A DNA stretch of 64,000 nucleotides from Amphibacillus sediminis NBRC 103570 (GTDB taxonomy: Bacteria; Bacillota; Bacilli; Bacillales; Amphibacillaceae), in contig NZ_BCQW01000014.1 in the NCBI RefSeq assembly GCF_001552275.1, positions 19,440-83,439 of the forward strand. Reading direction: 5' to 3'. Under the pieces are notes generated by a model, which ran no database searches, was not told where the DNA came from, and saw only the letters and a program-made list of their open reading frames with translations. This document shows, piece after piece, positions 18,940-28,819 of this stretch. The position numbers were made by a program, and so were the translations under genes. The number at the start of each line of letters is the position of its first letter. The stretch's first letter is position 1.

Positions 18940-21357
18940 CTAATTTGCGACGATATTGACGAGTTTCCCAGGTACAACAATCACCTTTCGGACCGTTTTA
19001 CCTGCAATTTTCTCTTGAACAATTTCATTTGCAAGTGCAAGTTTCTCCAATTCTTCCTTCGTTGTTTCCTTTGATACGCTAATTTTAGCACGGTTTTTCC
19101 CGAGAATTTGGATGACAATCTCCACTTCATCTTCCACTAACTTAGACTCATCGAAACGAGGCCATGATTGATAAGCGATTGTTTCATGATGCCCTAGCTT
19201 ATTCCATAGCTCTTCAGCTAAATGAGGTGCAACTGGTGAAAGTAATTTAACAAAGCCCTCTGCATATGCTAATGGTATTTGATCGGCTTTATAGGCTTCA
19301 TTAATGAACACCATCATTTGAGAAATAGCTGTATTAAACTTTAATTCCTCGAAATTCTCAGTCACGCGTTTCACTGTTTCATGATAAACCTTTTCAAGTT
19401 TACTTTTATCAGCATCATCGGTAATTTTATTGGTCAGTTCTTCTGTCGTTTCATGAACATATAAGCGCCATACCCGATCTAAGAAGCGACGTGCTCCATC
19501 TAAGCCTCCCTCAGACCAAGCGATAGAAGCATCTAATGGTCCCATAAACATCTCATAAAGTCGTAACGTATCTGCTCCATGCGATGCAATTATTTCATCA
19601 GGATTAACGACATTCCCTTTTGACTTACTCATTTTTTCGTTATTTTCACCAAGAATCATCCCTTGATTAAATAGCTTCATAAACGGTTCCTTTGTTGGTA
19701 CCACACCAATATCATAGAGAAACTTATGCCAGAAACGCGCGTAAAGCAAGTGCAAGACAGCATGCTCTGCACCACCAATATAGACATCGACAGGCAACCA
19801 TTCCTTCAATGTATCATAATCCGCGAGCTGGTCTGGATTATCTGGATCAATAAACCGCAAGAAGTACCAGCAACTTCCTGCCCATTGAGGCATTGTATTG
19901 GTTTCACGTCGACCTTTTTTTCCAGTTGGATCAACTACATTTACCCAATCCGAAATATTAGCTAATGGTGATTCACCGGTTCCCGATGGCTTAATTTCGC
20001 TAGTCTTTGGTAACACCAATGGTAGTTCTTCTTCAGCAACCCCTGTAGTTGTACCATCTTCCCAATGAATAATTGGAATCGGTTCACCCCAATAGCGTTG
20101 TCGACTAAATAACCAGTCTCGTAGACGATACGTCACTTTTTTCTCACCTTTATCATGGGTTTCTAACCAATCAATCGCCTTCGCTATCGCATCATCTTTA
20201 TTTAAGTCATCTAAGAACTCTGAATTGATATGAATTCCGTCGCCGGTAAAGGCTTCAACTGATAAGTCACCGCCCTCCAAAACAGGGATAATCTCTAAAT
20301 TAAAGGCTTGAGCAAATTCATAATCACGTTGGTCATGGGCAGGTACAGCCATGATGGCACCCGATCCATAGCTCATCAATACATAGTCAGCTATCCAAAT
20401 TGGGATTTTTTTACCATTTATAGGGTGGATTGCATAAGCCCCAGTAAAAACACCTGTCTTGTCTTTGGCTAAATCCGTTCGCTCTAAGTCACTTTTTGCT
20501 TTCACTTGATCTAAATAATCAGCTACGGCTTGTTGCTGCTCAACAGTTGTAATCTTATCGACAAGTGGATGTTCAGGCGCTAACACCGTATACGTTACAC
20601 CAAATAGTGTATCTGGGCGTGTCGTAAAAACCGTAAAGGTATCATCATGTCCATCAATACCAAAATTGACCTCTGCCCCTTCTGAACGACCGATCCAGTT
20701 ACGCTGCATATCTTTAATACTTTCGGGCCAATCAAGCTCTTCTAAATCTTCTAACAATCGATCAGCATATGCAGTAATTTTTAGCATCCACTGCTTCATT
20801 GGTTTTCTTTCGACTGGGTGACCACCACGCTCACTTTTACCATCAATGACTTCTTCATTGGCCAGTACTGTACCGAGGGCAGGGCACCAGTTGACTGCAA
20901 CCTCATCCACATAAGCAAGTCCCTTTTCGTAGAGCTTAAGGAAAATCCATTGCGTCCATTTATAATAATTAGGATCAGTCGTATTAATCTCTCGATCCCA
21001 ATCGTACGAAAAGCCTAGCTCTTGAATTTGTCGGCGAAACGTTGCGATATTTTGTTCGGTAAACTCTGCTGGATCATTGCCCGTATCTAATGCATATTGC
21101 TCAGCAGGTAAACCAAAAGCATCCCACCCCATTGGATGAAGCACCTCGTAGCCTTGCATCCGTTTCATTCTTGAAAGAATATCTGTAGCCGTGTAACCTT
21201 CTGGATGTCCCACATGTAAGCCAGCGCCAGATGGATATGGAAACATATCCAATGCATAAAATTTCTTTTTATCTGAATGGGTCGTTGTTTTAAATGTTTT
21301 ATTTCTCAACCAGTAAGTGCGCCACTTTTCCTCAATTTTTTTATGATTAAATGACAT
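18940..21357 (-). CDS. leuS: Leucyl-tRNA synthetase
   Basis: An 805-residue class I synthetase, the usual bacterial length. HIGH-type motif HVGH at residues 48-51 in [17 protein letters not shown] in [11 protein letters not shown], editing (CP1) domain with [12 protein letters not shown] and [13 protein letters not shown] including the editing Asp. Start ATG 21357 follows AAGGAGGAAGCTAAA; the open frame upstream runs into the T-box leader and is not coding. Expression is controlled by the leucine T-box just upstream. Confidence 0.98.
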   Translation of the reverse strand: MSFNHKKIEEKWRTYWLRNKTFKTTTHSDKKKFYALDMFPYPSGAGLHVGHPEGYTATDILSRMKRMQGYEVLHPMGWDAFGLPAEQYALDTGNDPAEFTEQNIATFRRQIQELGFSYDWDREINTTDPNYYKWTQWIFLKLYEKGLAYVDEVAVNWCPALGTVLANEEVIDGKSERGGHPVERKPMKQWMLKITAYADRLLEDLEELDWPESIKDMQRNWIGRSEGAEVNFGIDGHDDTFTVFTTRPDTLFGVTYTVLAPEHPLVDKITTVEQQQAVADYLDQVKAKSDLERTDLAKDKTGVFTGAYAIHPINGKKIPIWIADYVLMSYGSGAIMAVPAHDQRDYEFAQAFNLEIIPVLEGGDLSVEAFTGDGIHINSEFLDDLNKDDAIAKAIDWLETHDKGEKKVTYRLRDWLFSRQRYWGEPIPIIHWEDGTTTGVAEEELPLVLPKTSEIKPSGTGESPLANISDWVNVVDPTGKKGRRETNTMPQWAGSCWYFLRFIDPDNPDQLADYDTLKEWLPVDVYIGGAEHAVLHLLYARFWHKFLYDIGVVPTKEPFMKLFNQGMILGENNEKMSKSKGNVVNPDEIIASHGADTLRLYEMFMGPLDASIAWSEGGLDGARRFLDRVWRLYVHETTEELTNKITDDADKSKLEKVYHETVKRVTENFEELKFNTAISQMMVFINEAYKADQIPLAYAEGFVKLLSPVAPHLAEELWNKLGHHETIAYQSWPRFDESKLVEDEVEIVIQILGKNRAKISVSKETTKEELEKLALANEIVQEKIAGKTVRKVIVVPGKLVNIVAN

Positions 21358-21402
21358 TTTAGCTTCCTCCTTATATCGCGAAAGATCAGAACATTTGTTC
21401 CT

Positions 21403-21640
21403 TTTATAAAAAAAGCCCCCCATCCCAATATGGGACGAGAGGCTTTCCCGCGGTACCACCCAAGATTAATGCCAATAGTTGACATTCCCTTTCCTTCTTT
21501 AACGCAGAATACGGCGATTACTACTTACAGTTCACAATCGCAACATCAAAGGTGAGTTCGTAATGGTCAAGAGTAACTTACACCAACCGTTACCTCTCTA
21601 TCACTTGAACCAACTACTACTATTCCTTATCATTGTCGTT
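21403..21640 (-). promoter_or_regulatory. T-box leader RNA of leuS (leucine)
   Basis: On the minus strand the T-box core GGGTGGTACCGCGGGAA is followed by a terminator (AAGCCTCTCGTCCCA ... TGGGATGGGGGGCTT, then TTTTTT). Upstream in the stem I region GAACTCACC offers a CUC leucine specifier codon (GAG at 21554-21556 on this strand). Uncharged leucyl-tRNA would bind the specifier and T-box and prevent termination. Confidence 0.93.
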
Positions 21641-21658
21641 CGACCTTATTGTAATCGT

Positions 21659-21687
21659 ATTGTAAGGAAAGCAACTCCTTTTGTCAA
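21659..21687 (-). promoter_or_regulatory. Promoter of leuS
   Basis: TTGACA (21682-21687), exactly 17 bp, TACAAT (21659-21664), on the minus strand. Near-consensus σA promoter placed right before the T-box leader. Confidence 0.85.
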
Positions 21688-21743
21688 GCTTGAAACGACA
21701 TTTTTCTACTTCGCATCATCGACTTTTTCAACCAATGTCAGGG

Positions 21744-21932
21744 ATAAAGTGAAACTTTGTTCAGCGGGGATGGAAAAACCCCCACTGAACGTTAGATGAA
21801 CCAATCGGGTCGTTACTGGTTGTTGGGGCTCCCACTTAGACATGACATGTTCATTTATTTCTTGTAGTGGGATGCTTACAAAAGCCCTTCGCTAAGGCGA
21901 GTAATCGCAGCCCAGCCAGTCACGGCAATAAA
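21744..21932 (+). repeat. DR1 copy 5 (short-loop type)
   Basis: Domain I is reduced to TTCAGCGGGG-ATGGAAAAA-CCCCCACTGAACG. Domain II is complete but with substitutions (GCTAAGGCGAGTAATCGC). It lies upstream of the leuS promoter; 21933-22179 after it holds nothing recognisable. Confidence 0.9.
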
Positions 21933-22179
21933 CTAAAGAATGTAAAAAGGTAAGACTTTTGGCAGGATTAGGAACGTCAAGTCGATCTGTCACATAACGC
22001 TTATCAGCCTGCCCTGACCATTATGACTATGGTCACAATCGTTACTAACACGAGAAGCTAACATCATGTATAGCTGCTTTTTTTTGACTTGCTAAACATA
22101 TTTAACTATAAGTAATGACTTTATCCAACACAGCTTTTCGTGCTAATTGTGTTAACGTATGATAAAATGACCAAGGAAT

Positions 22180-22429
22180 ATAAAGTGAAACCTCGTTAAT
22201 TGGGGGGCGACGCATAGGATGTGCTCATGCAGACGTTGCGACACGACGTCGCAAACTTAGTCAGCTTCCTCTCTCCCCACTGAGGTTAGTTGAACCAATC
22301 GGGCCGTTACTGGCTGTTGGGTCTCCCACTTAGACATGACGTGTTCCCTTATATCTTGTAGTGGGAGGCTTACAAAAGCCCTTCGCTAGGGCGAGTAATC
22401 GCAGCCCCAGCTTGTTACACTGCGATAAA
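22180..22429 (+). repeat. DR1 copy 6 (full length)
   Basis: Both domains present; a deletion has removed the C in the left stem (CTCGTTAATTGGGG) so that stem I is weakened. Same orientation as copy 5, 247 bp away. Confidence 0.9.
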
Positions 22430-22493
22430 ATGGCTTATGACTTTATATGCCACATCCTATTCATGAATTTATACATATCAAAAGGAGGTTGTA

Positions 22494-23462
22494 ATGACCA
22501 TGACTAACCCATTTCCTTACTCATTTGATCATAAACGCTACCACTCATGGAATTATCATTTAAAAAAGAAGTTTGGTGAAAAGATCTTCAAGGTTGCCTT
22601 AGATGGTGGCTTTGATTGCCCGAACCGTGATGGGACGGTAGCTTTTGGTGGCTGTACTTTTTGTTCTGCTGCTGGAAGTGGAGATTTTGCTGGTGATCGT
22701 AGTGACGATTTAGTAACACAATTTAATGAAGTAAAAAACCGCATGCATCAAAAGTGGCCTCAGGCTAAGTACATCGGTTATTTTCAAGCTTATACCAATA
22801 CACATGCACCTGTGGATGAATTACGAGAAAAATATGAAACGATTCTAAAACAGGATAATGTCATTGGTCTCTCAATTGGAACACGTCCTGATTGTTTACC
22901 TAATGACGTTGTTGACTATTTGGCTGAATTAAATCAACGAACCTATTTATGGGTGGAGCTTGGCCTCCAAACGATCCACCAAAAGACGTCTGATTTAATT
23001 AATCGTGCCCATGATATGGACTGTTACTTAAACGGGGTAGATAAATTACGTAAACATGGAATAAATGTTTGCTCACACATTATCAATGGCTTACCGGGCG
23101 AGGATTATCACATGATGATGGAAACTGCAAAAGCGGTAAGTGAAATGGACGTTCAAGGGATAAAAATCCATATGATGCACTTGTTAAAAGGAACACCTAT
23201 GGTTAAACAATATGAAAAAGGAATGCTTACCTTTATGACTCGTGAGCAGTATATTGAACTGGTGGTTGATCAGCTTGAGATTTTGCCAAAAGAAATGATT
23301 ATTCATCGTATTACTGGAGATGGCCCGCCCGAACTGTTAATTGGACCGATGTGGAGTATGAGCAAATGGGAAGTATTAAATGCTATTGACCAAGAATTTG
23401 CTAAAAGAGATAGTTATCAAGGTAAACATTTCAACAAACGACCACAGGTGCTACCATGCTAA
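22494..23462 (+). CDS. ytqA: TIGR01212-type radical SAM protein YtqA
   Basis: A 322-residue radical-SAM enzyme of the Elp3-like group. The cluster-binding cysteines are in FDCPNRDGTVAFGGCTFCS; the C-terminal region keeps KIHMMHLLKGTPM and HRITGDGPPELL. B. subtilis YtqA has no firmly established reaction; adjacency with the tRNA methyltransferase gene mnmM suggests a role in tRNA modification. Start ATG follows AAAGGAGG. It overlaps mnmM by 7 bp. Confidence 0.9.
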   Translation: MTMTNPFPYSFDHKRYHSWNYHLKKKFGEKIFKVALDGGFDCPNRDGTVAFGGCTFCSAAGSGDFAGDRSDDLVTQFNEVKNRMHQKWPQAKYIGYFQAYTNTHAPVDELREKYETILKQDNVIGLSIGTRPDCLPNDVVDYLAELNQRTYLWVELGLQTIHQKTSDLINRAHDMDCYLNGVDKLRKHGINVCSHIINGLPGEDYHMMMETAKAVSEMDVQGIKIHMMHLLKGTPMVKQYEKGMLTFMTREQYIELVVDQLEILPKEMIIHRITGDGPPELLIGPMWSMSKWEVLNAIDQEFAKRDSYQGKHFNKRPQVLPC

Positions 23463-24034
23463 AACGCGTCTTGCCCTATGCCCATCAGCTTATCCAGTCG
23501 GCAATAAAAGCCGGTGACACTGTTATCGATGCCACCTGTGGAAATGGTCACGATACCGTCATACTTAGTCATGCAACTGGTCCAGACGGGCTTGTTTATG
23601 CATTCGATGTTCAGGCTCAAGCTATTGAACAAACGCGTAATCGTCTAGCTGAAGAAAACATCACAAATGTACGCCTCATTCATGACGGACATCAAAATGT
23701 TGCTGCCTACTTGGATGATGACGACAAGAAACATTTAGCGGGAGCAATTTTTAATTTAGGTTATTTACCAGGTAGTGATAAAACAGTGATCACGACCCCA
23801 GCAAATACGATTGTAGCTATTGACCAAATTGCTGAATACCTTAAAACAGGAGGAATCATTGTTTGTGTTGTTTATTATGGCCATAGTGGAGGCGAACTTG
23901 AAAAGAACACCTTGATTAAACACTTACAAAACTATGATCAAAAGCATTTTCAAGTATTGCAATATGGCTTTCTTAATCAAAAAAACAACCCACCTTTTGT
24001 GTTAGCCATCGAGAAAATTAAAAATCTTAGCTAG
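23456..24034 (+). CDS. mnmM: tRNA wobble-uridine methyltransferase MnmM (YtqB)
   Basis: A 192-residue class I SAM methyltransferase. Motif I is VIDATCGNGHDTVIL, the acidic loop VYAFDVQ, and the family-specific stretch IFNLGYLPGSDK is intact. MnmM converts nm5s2U to mnm5s2U at the wobble position in Gram-positive bacteria that lack MnmC. The gene overlaps ytqA and the two are surely co-translated. Function is by family assignment. Confidence 0.9.
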   Translation: MLKRVLPYAHQLIQSAIKAGDTVIDATCGNGHDTVILSHATGPDGLVYAFDVQAQAIEQTRNRLAEENITNVRLIHDGHQNVAAYLDDDDKKHLAGAIFNLGYLPGSDKTVITTPANTIVAIDQIAEYLKTGGIIVCVVYYGHSGGELEKNTLIKHLQNYDQKHFQVLQYGFLNQKNNPPFVLAIEKIKNLS

Positions 24035-24106
24035 CATGTGGTGAAAACGCTAGTCTTTTTATTGCCTAACCTTATTCATCACTTAACTAGAGCTGCCAGC
24101 GCCATT

Positions 24107-24140
24107 AACCGATTGCCTTAGCGAGCAATCGGTTTGTTTT
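24107..24140. terminator. Bidirectional terminator between mnmM and ytpB
   Basis: AACCGATTGC pairs with GCAATCGGTT, then TGTTTTT rightwards. The ytpB stop codon lies in its loop, so the 3' end of ytpB is part of the terminator. Confidence 0.8.
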
Positions 24141-25197
24141 TAAAGCGATAATAATAACGAATGCTATAGTGAAAAAAGCGCGTTTGCCATCCACCTATTT
24201 TCAATAAATGGCGACGGATCTTTGCCCCATTTTCAACTTGACTTACTTTTGGATCAGCTAAATAAAGGGCAATTAATCCATGACAGATCAGCTTATGGAA
24301 CGATTGACTTGGTAAACATTCGGTTTGACTAATGGCTTTCGTTATGAAGAAAACCAATCGCTCAGTAAGGATTTGATTACTTGGGTAGTAGCTGCAAAAG
24401 TTCAAATCACCCTCAATAATATCTTCCTGCTGATCAATAAAATAATCCAGCAAAATATGTAACCCTTGTAAGTAAGGAAAGTAACAATCATAAATACACT
24501 GAATCTGATCATGATCAAGTTGATTCTTTAGTCCATAGCAAACGAGGCAAAAAACCCCCAAAGTTGACCCTGTTGCAGCTGCATATTCATACCAGGCTAA
24601 TCCACTACTAGCCCCTTGAACATCCTGATATCTTTGCTTTAATCTTGCGACGCGTTCTGAGGGCTTTACGTGTTTATCAACTTGTAAATGGATATATTGT
24701 CTAACCAAATCAACTAAACTAGGCTTAATTTTCTGATACTGAGGAATTTGAATAATTCCCTTCTGACAGACCCTAACCAAATTTTCCAGATAACCGCCGT
24801 CTGCATAGTTAGGGCGATACTGATAATATTGGTTAGCCTCATTCGTTCCTTCTATGGCATCGAACATCGCCTGATGCAGTGATCTAAAATCATCGGGATC
24901 AAATGTCGTGCTCCGATCACACAAGTTATCTAAATAATCACTAATTGTTTGGAAAGCGACAATAAATTCAATGGCTTCCTCCCAGTTCTCTTCAGCCAAA
25001 ATCGCATAAACGCTTCCTCCTTGACAATGGAAGGCTTTATTATCAATACTACTAAGTGCTTGATTGCGTAAAATAGGATTAGGAATCGCTGCTGCTTGTT
25101 CCCTCCAATATGCCAATTCAGCTTCTACAAGCGGGAAAAATTGTTTAAATACGGTTTTGATTAAACGTGTGGCTGAATGAGTAGATGTAAGCTCCAT
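24118..25197 (-). CDS. ytpB: Tetraprenyl-β-curcumene synthase YtpB (DUF2600)
   Basis: A 359-residue terpene synthase of the YtpB family that cyclises tetraprenyl diphosphate to β-curcumene-type sesquarterpenes found in spores. The characteristic acidic motif DYLDNLCDR is at about residue 89. HCQGGSVYA and GLAWYEYAAATGSTLGVF are also typical. Start ATG 25197 follows GGAGGTTAAT. It faces mnmM tail to tail. Confidence 0.9.
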   Translation of the reverse strand: MELTSTHSATRLIKTVFKQFFPLVEAELAYWREQAAAIPNPILRNQALSSIDNKAFHCQGGSVYAILAEENWEEAIEFIVAFQTISDYLDNLCDRSTTFDPDDFRSLHQAMFDAIEGTNEANQYYQYRPNYADGGYLENLVRVCQKGIIQIPQYQKIKPSLVDLVRQYIHLQVDKHVKPSERVARLKQRYQDVQGASSGLAWYEYAAATGSTLGVFCLVCYGLKNQLDHDQIQCIYDCYFPYLQGLHILLDYFIDQQEDIIEGDLNFCSYYPSNQILTERLVFFITKAISQTECLPSQSFHKLICHGLIALYLADPKVSQVENGAKIRRHLLKIGGWQTRFFHYSIRYYYRFKNKPIAR

Positions 25198-25386
25198 ATT
25201 AACCTCCAACTTTAACTAATTATACCCCAATCTTACTATAGCTATTTGAGGTTTTGCTACATTTTCTAGCTTTTTGCCAAAATACCGAATCCGAAACAAT
25301 CAGATTGAATAGTAATGGGACTTTTATTTCTCAGCACCATATGGTAACCTATTTACAAGATCAAGTGACGCTAAGGCGGTGAAGCA

Positions 25387-26265
25387 ATGCTCTTTTTGTT
25401 TTTCATCATATCCATAACGGTCTTATCTATTCTATTGAATTATAAAACAGTGAATCAACCTAAGTTTATTACCTTTATGGTTAAATTCTATCGTATGTTA
25501 TTTTGCTTACTTACCGTTTTCTTAGCTAGTGTGATTTTTTTTAGCTATCAGGATGAAATTATTGCTTTTGTCGAGCGTGATCGATCTAACCCGACATCGC
25601 CAGCTCCTTTATATACGGATAAACCATCGACTCTATTTAAGGATCTTTATAAGCATAACCCATTTTCAGTGCAAATAAATGCGCCATTAATTGCCCAGTA
25701 CCCTGAGCTACCTAGAGGTTGTGAGGTGACAGCTCTTGCTATGCTCCTTCAATTTCATGATGTATCCATCGATAAAATGACCTTAGCAGAACAAGTAGTG
25801 AAAGACGATACACCTTTTCAGCGAATTGATGGTCAAATTCACTTCGGCAACCCTTATGATGGGTTTGTCGGGGATATGTATTCACTTGATCAGCCCGGCT
25901 ATGGAGTTTATCATGGACCAATATATGATCTAGCAACACAATACTTAGGGGATCGGGTCGTCGATTTAACCGGTAGTAATTTTGAACAAGTCCTCTACCA
26001 CCTTAGCCTTGCCCAGCCTGTCTGGGTCATAACTAATGCTACTTATGCTGAATTACCAGCAGAAGCCTTTGAAAATTGGGAGACACCAAGCGGCTCTATC
26101 GATATAACCATGCGCCAACATGCTGTTTTGGTTACAGGCTATGACCAAGGTTACATTTATTTTAACGATCCACTCACCAATCAAACGAAAAAAAGCCAAG
26201 CTGACGACTTTAGAGCAGCTTGGAAGCAAATGGGAAAGCAAGCAATTACGGTGATCACACCGTAA
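25387..26265 (+). CDS. C39-like (YvpB-type) peptidase domain protein
   Basis: A 292-residue protein: two N-terminal membrane segments (about 1-18 and 36-53), a linker, then a peptidase_C39_2 domain starting near residue 95. Putative catalytic residues are Cys112 in LPRGCEVTALAM, His in MRQHAVLVTGYD and Asp in YFNDPL. The domain should face outside. Substrate unknown; no bacteriocin or lanthipeptide precursor is adjacent. Start ATG follows AAGGCGGTGAAGC. The last 11 bp overlap the end of asnB on the other strand. Confidence 0.8.
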   Translation: MLFLFFIISITVLSILLNYKTVNQPKFITFMVKFYRMLFCLLTVFLASVIFFSYQDEIIAFVERDRSNPTSPAPLYTDKPSTLFKDLYKHNPFSVQINAPLIAQYPELPRGCEVTALAMLLQFHDVSIDKMTLAEQVVKDDTPFQRIDGQIHFGNPYDGFVGDMYSLDQPGYGVYHGPIYDLATQYLGDRVVDLTGSNFEQVLYHLSLAQPVWVITNATYAELPAEAFENWETPSGSIDITMRQHAVLVTGYDQGYIYFNDPLTNQTKKSQADDFRAAWKQMGKQAITVITP

Positions 26266-26278
26266 GCTTGCTTTTATT
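26237..26278. terminator. Bidirectional terminator shared by two convergent genes
   Basis: AGCAAGC ... TTACGGTG-ATCA-CACCGTAA-GCTTGCT, then TTTATT. Both stop codons are inside the hairpin. Confidence 0.88.
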
Positions 26279-28141
26279 ATGATTAATTTGACTATCTTTT
26301 CCTTCAACGAAGATTTGGTGCCAAATCATAAAAATCAAAACCGTCCAAATCTTTCTACTGTAATCCCCTTTTTCTTGGCAGTGTGCAGCAAGTAAATCTA
26401 ATATATATGGCTTGTTAATGAGATGGTCTGTCTCACTCTCTTTAATAATTGATATTGCCCAATCATGCATTTCATTTTTAAGCCAATGACGGATCGGAAC
26501 CGGGAAACCTAATTTACGTCGGTTTAAGACATGCTCTGGAACTATTCCTTTTGCCGCTTCACGTAATATTTGTTTAGTCGTTCCTTGAGCGATTTTAAGG
26601 TCAACTGGAATATCTTGAGCAACGTCAAATACTTCTTTGTCTAAGAACGGTACACGTAGTTCAAGCGAATGAGCCATCGTCATTCGATCTGCCTTTAATA
26701 AAATATCGCCACGTAGCCAAGTATGAATATCGATATATTGCATTTTATTAACAGGATCATAGCTTTCTATTTCTTGATAAAGTGGTGCAGTCACTTGTTG
26801 ATAACTTGTCTGCTCATCATATCGCAGATAAAGCTTCTTAAGTTCTTCGGCCTCAAACATTTTGGCATTTCCAATATAACGTAAAGCTAATGGTGTCGTT
26901 CCTCGCTCTAAATAGCTTTTTCCCTTCATGCCTTCTGGAATGACTTGAGCAAGCTGATTGAGTAACTTCTTTAACTTATCTGGTATATAATTAAAGATCT
27001 TGATTGACTCTGGCTCACGATAAATATTGTAACCACCAAATAGCTCATCTGCCCCTTCACCAGATAAAACAACCTTAACTTCTTGGCTCGCTTGACGAGC
27101 TACAAAATATAAAGGAACACATGCAGGATCAGCAAGCGGGTCATCCATATGCCAAACAATCTCTGGCAAGTTGTCTATGTATTCCTGTGGCGTAATAACA
27201 TAAGCATCATTATTAACGTTTAGAGCATCTGCTGTCTGCTGAGCCACATCAATTTCCGAAAAACCTTCATGCTCAAAACCGACAGAAAAGGTTTTAATAT
27301 TAGGATTGAATTGCTTAGCAGCGGCCACAATAAAGGAAGAATCAATTCCCCCAGAAAGAAATGAGCCAACGGGCACATCGCTTCGCATATGAATACCAAC
27401 TGATTCAATAATTGCCTCACGAACACGATTAATCCATTCGTCTTTCTCTCGATTGACATAAGAAAAACTAGCCTTCCAGTAACATTTAAAAGTTGGGGAC
27501 TGATTTATTGGCTGAACAAAATAATGTCCTGGCTCGAGTTTTTTTACTCGGCTATCCAAGGTAGCTGGCTCTGGAACGTATTGAAAACTAAAGTAGTGCT
27601 GAAGTGCATGCTGATCTAATGTCATAGACTGCTCGGTTAATAGGCTTTTCCGCTCTGAAGCAAACTGTAGGCCGTGTTCTGAAGCTCGGTAATATAATGG
27701 TTTAATGCCAAATCGGTCCCGAGCACCAAAGAGTGTTTCGCTTTCTTTGTCCCATATTATAATGGCAAACATCCCTCTAAGAAATTTAAAAGCTTCTTCA
27801 CGGTAGGTGATAAACATTTTCAAGACGACTTCTGTATCAGAATCTGTCTGAAAGGTATGACCCTTATTAGCTAATTGATCTCTTAATTCGATATAGTTAT
27901 AGACCTCACCGTTAAACACCATCGCATAACGACCATCTTCAGATAAAAATGGTTGGTGGCCATTCTCTAAATCAATAATACTTAATCTGCGGAATCCTAA
28001 TGATATATGCGCATCTTCAAAGTACCCTTGATCATCAGGACCACGGTGGGTAATCAATCTGGTCGCTTCTTTAAATGTGAGTTGATCTGATTCACTCACT
28101 TCTATTTTTTGATGTCTTAATATTCCATAAAAACCACACAT
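26255..28141 (-). CDS. asnB: Asparagine synthetase (glutamine-hydrolysing)
   Basis: A 628-residue AsnB. Cys2 of MCGFYGI is the glutaminase nucleophile; THRGPDDQGYF and NGEVYNYIELR complete the N-terminal amidotransferase. The synthetase domain has the PP-loop SGGIDSSFIVA (about residue 262) and GEGADELFGGY. It makes asparagine from aspartate, ATP and glutamine. It lies downstream of metK, as in B. subtilis, but separated by 680 bp holding two reduced DR1 copies. Confidence 0.97.
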   Translation of the reverse strand: MCGFYGILRHQKIEVSESDQLTFKEATRLITHRGPDDQGYFEDAHISLGFRRLSIIDLENGHQPFLSEDGRYAMVFNGEVYNYIELRDQLANKGHTFQTDSDTEVVLKMFITYREEAFKFLRGMFAIIIWDKESETLFGARDRFGIKPLYYRASEHGLQFASERKSLLTEQSMTLDQHALQHYFSFQYVPEPATLDSRVKKLEPGHYFVQPINQSPTFKCYWKASFSYVNREKDEWINRVREAIIESVGIHMRSDVPVGSFLSGGIDSSFIVAAAKQFNPNIKTFSVGFEHEGFSEIDVAQQTADALNVNNDAYVITPQEYIDNLPEIVWHMDDPLADPACVPLYFVARQASQEVKVVLSGEGADELFGGYNIYREPESIKIFNYIPDKLKKLLNQLAQVIPEGMKGKSYLERGTTPLALRYIGNAKMFEAEELKKLYLRYDEQTSYQQVTAPLYQEIESYDPVNKMQYIDIHTWLRGDILLKADRMTMAHSLELRVPFLDKEVFDVAQDIPVDLKIAQGTTKQILREAAKGIVPEHVLNRRKLGFPVPIRHWLKNEMHDWAISIIKESETDHLINKPYILDLLAAHCQEKGDYSRKIWTVLIFMIWHQIFVEGKDSQINHNKSKLTV

Positions 28142-28286
28142 AACTATAGCCCTCTTTACTATTCAATATTATTAGTCCAAACGGTTAGTCTGCATATCAA
28201 ATAAAAAAGTTACATTTTTTTTGCTGGATATATCTCCCTTGCGTATAACTCAGTCTGCTTTAGCTATGAGGCAAACAACTTTGCGT

Positions 28287-28369
28287 TTTATCGCAGTGTA
28301 ACTGGCTGGTTGGCTCATCTGACGTTCAGCGAGGAATGAAAAAAATACTGAACGAAGTTTCACTTTATC
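28287..28369 (-). repeat. DR1 copy 7 (ends only)
   Basis: Strongly reduced: TTTTATCGCAGTGTAACTGG joined to a short-loop stem CGTTCAGC-GAGGAATGAAAAAAA-TACTGAACG and CACTTTAT. Domain II is lost. Confidence 0.8.
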
Positions 28370-28686
28370 TTCCCCAAAAGCTATTTTCATTATTCTACTG
28401 ACGACATGGACGAAATAAATATCAAGATGTATGTCACCAAAGGATTAAGACATTCAAATAGAGTATTAGACTTTGAGAGCGATCAGTAAAGACGCATAGC
28501 TAAAATATATTGGACCATGCGCCTATTTTCATGACTAAAAAACAGGACAAGTCTAAGCCTGTGTCGCTGCCTATAGTAAGTCTTTCTATAATTTATTATT
28601 ATTTAAATCTGTGTTTACCTATTACTCAGACTCCGTAAACAAACTCAAAGAAAATCCACTCATGCTAAAAATGCTGTTAAACAAGC
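28370..28686. other. Intergenic stretch without recognisable feature
   Basis: AT-rich sequence between two reduced DR1 copies. No open frame with a ribosome site, no convincing promoter pair or hairpin. Confidence 0.5.
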
Positions 28687-28805
28687 TTATCGCAGTGTAA
28701 CCGGCACGTTCAGTGGGGGGATAGGAAGTTCGCGACGTCGGTCGCAACGTCTGCACGAGCACATCCTATGCGTCGAAACCCCCACTGAACGAAATTTCAC
28801 TTTAT
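28687..28805 (-). repeat. DR1 copy 8 (domain I only)
   Basis: Keeps TTATCGCAGTGTAACCGG, then goes directly into the domain I stem ACGTTCAGTGGGGG ... CCCCCACTGAACG with the GCGAC hairpin arm. Domain II is absent. It ends 15 bp from the metK stop. Confidence 0.85.
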
Positions 28806-28819
28806 TATTCTTTTAAACC

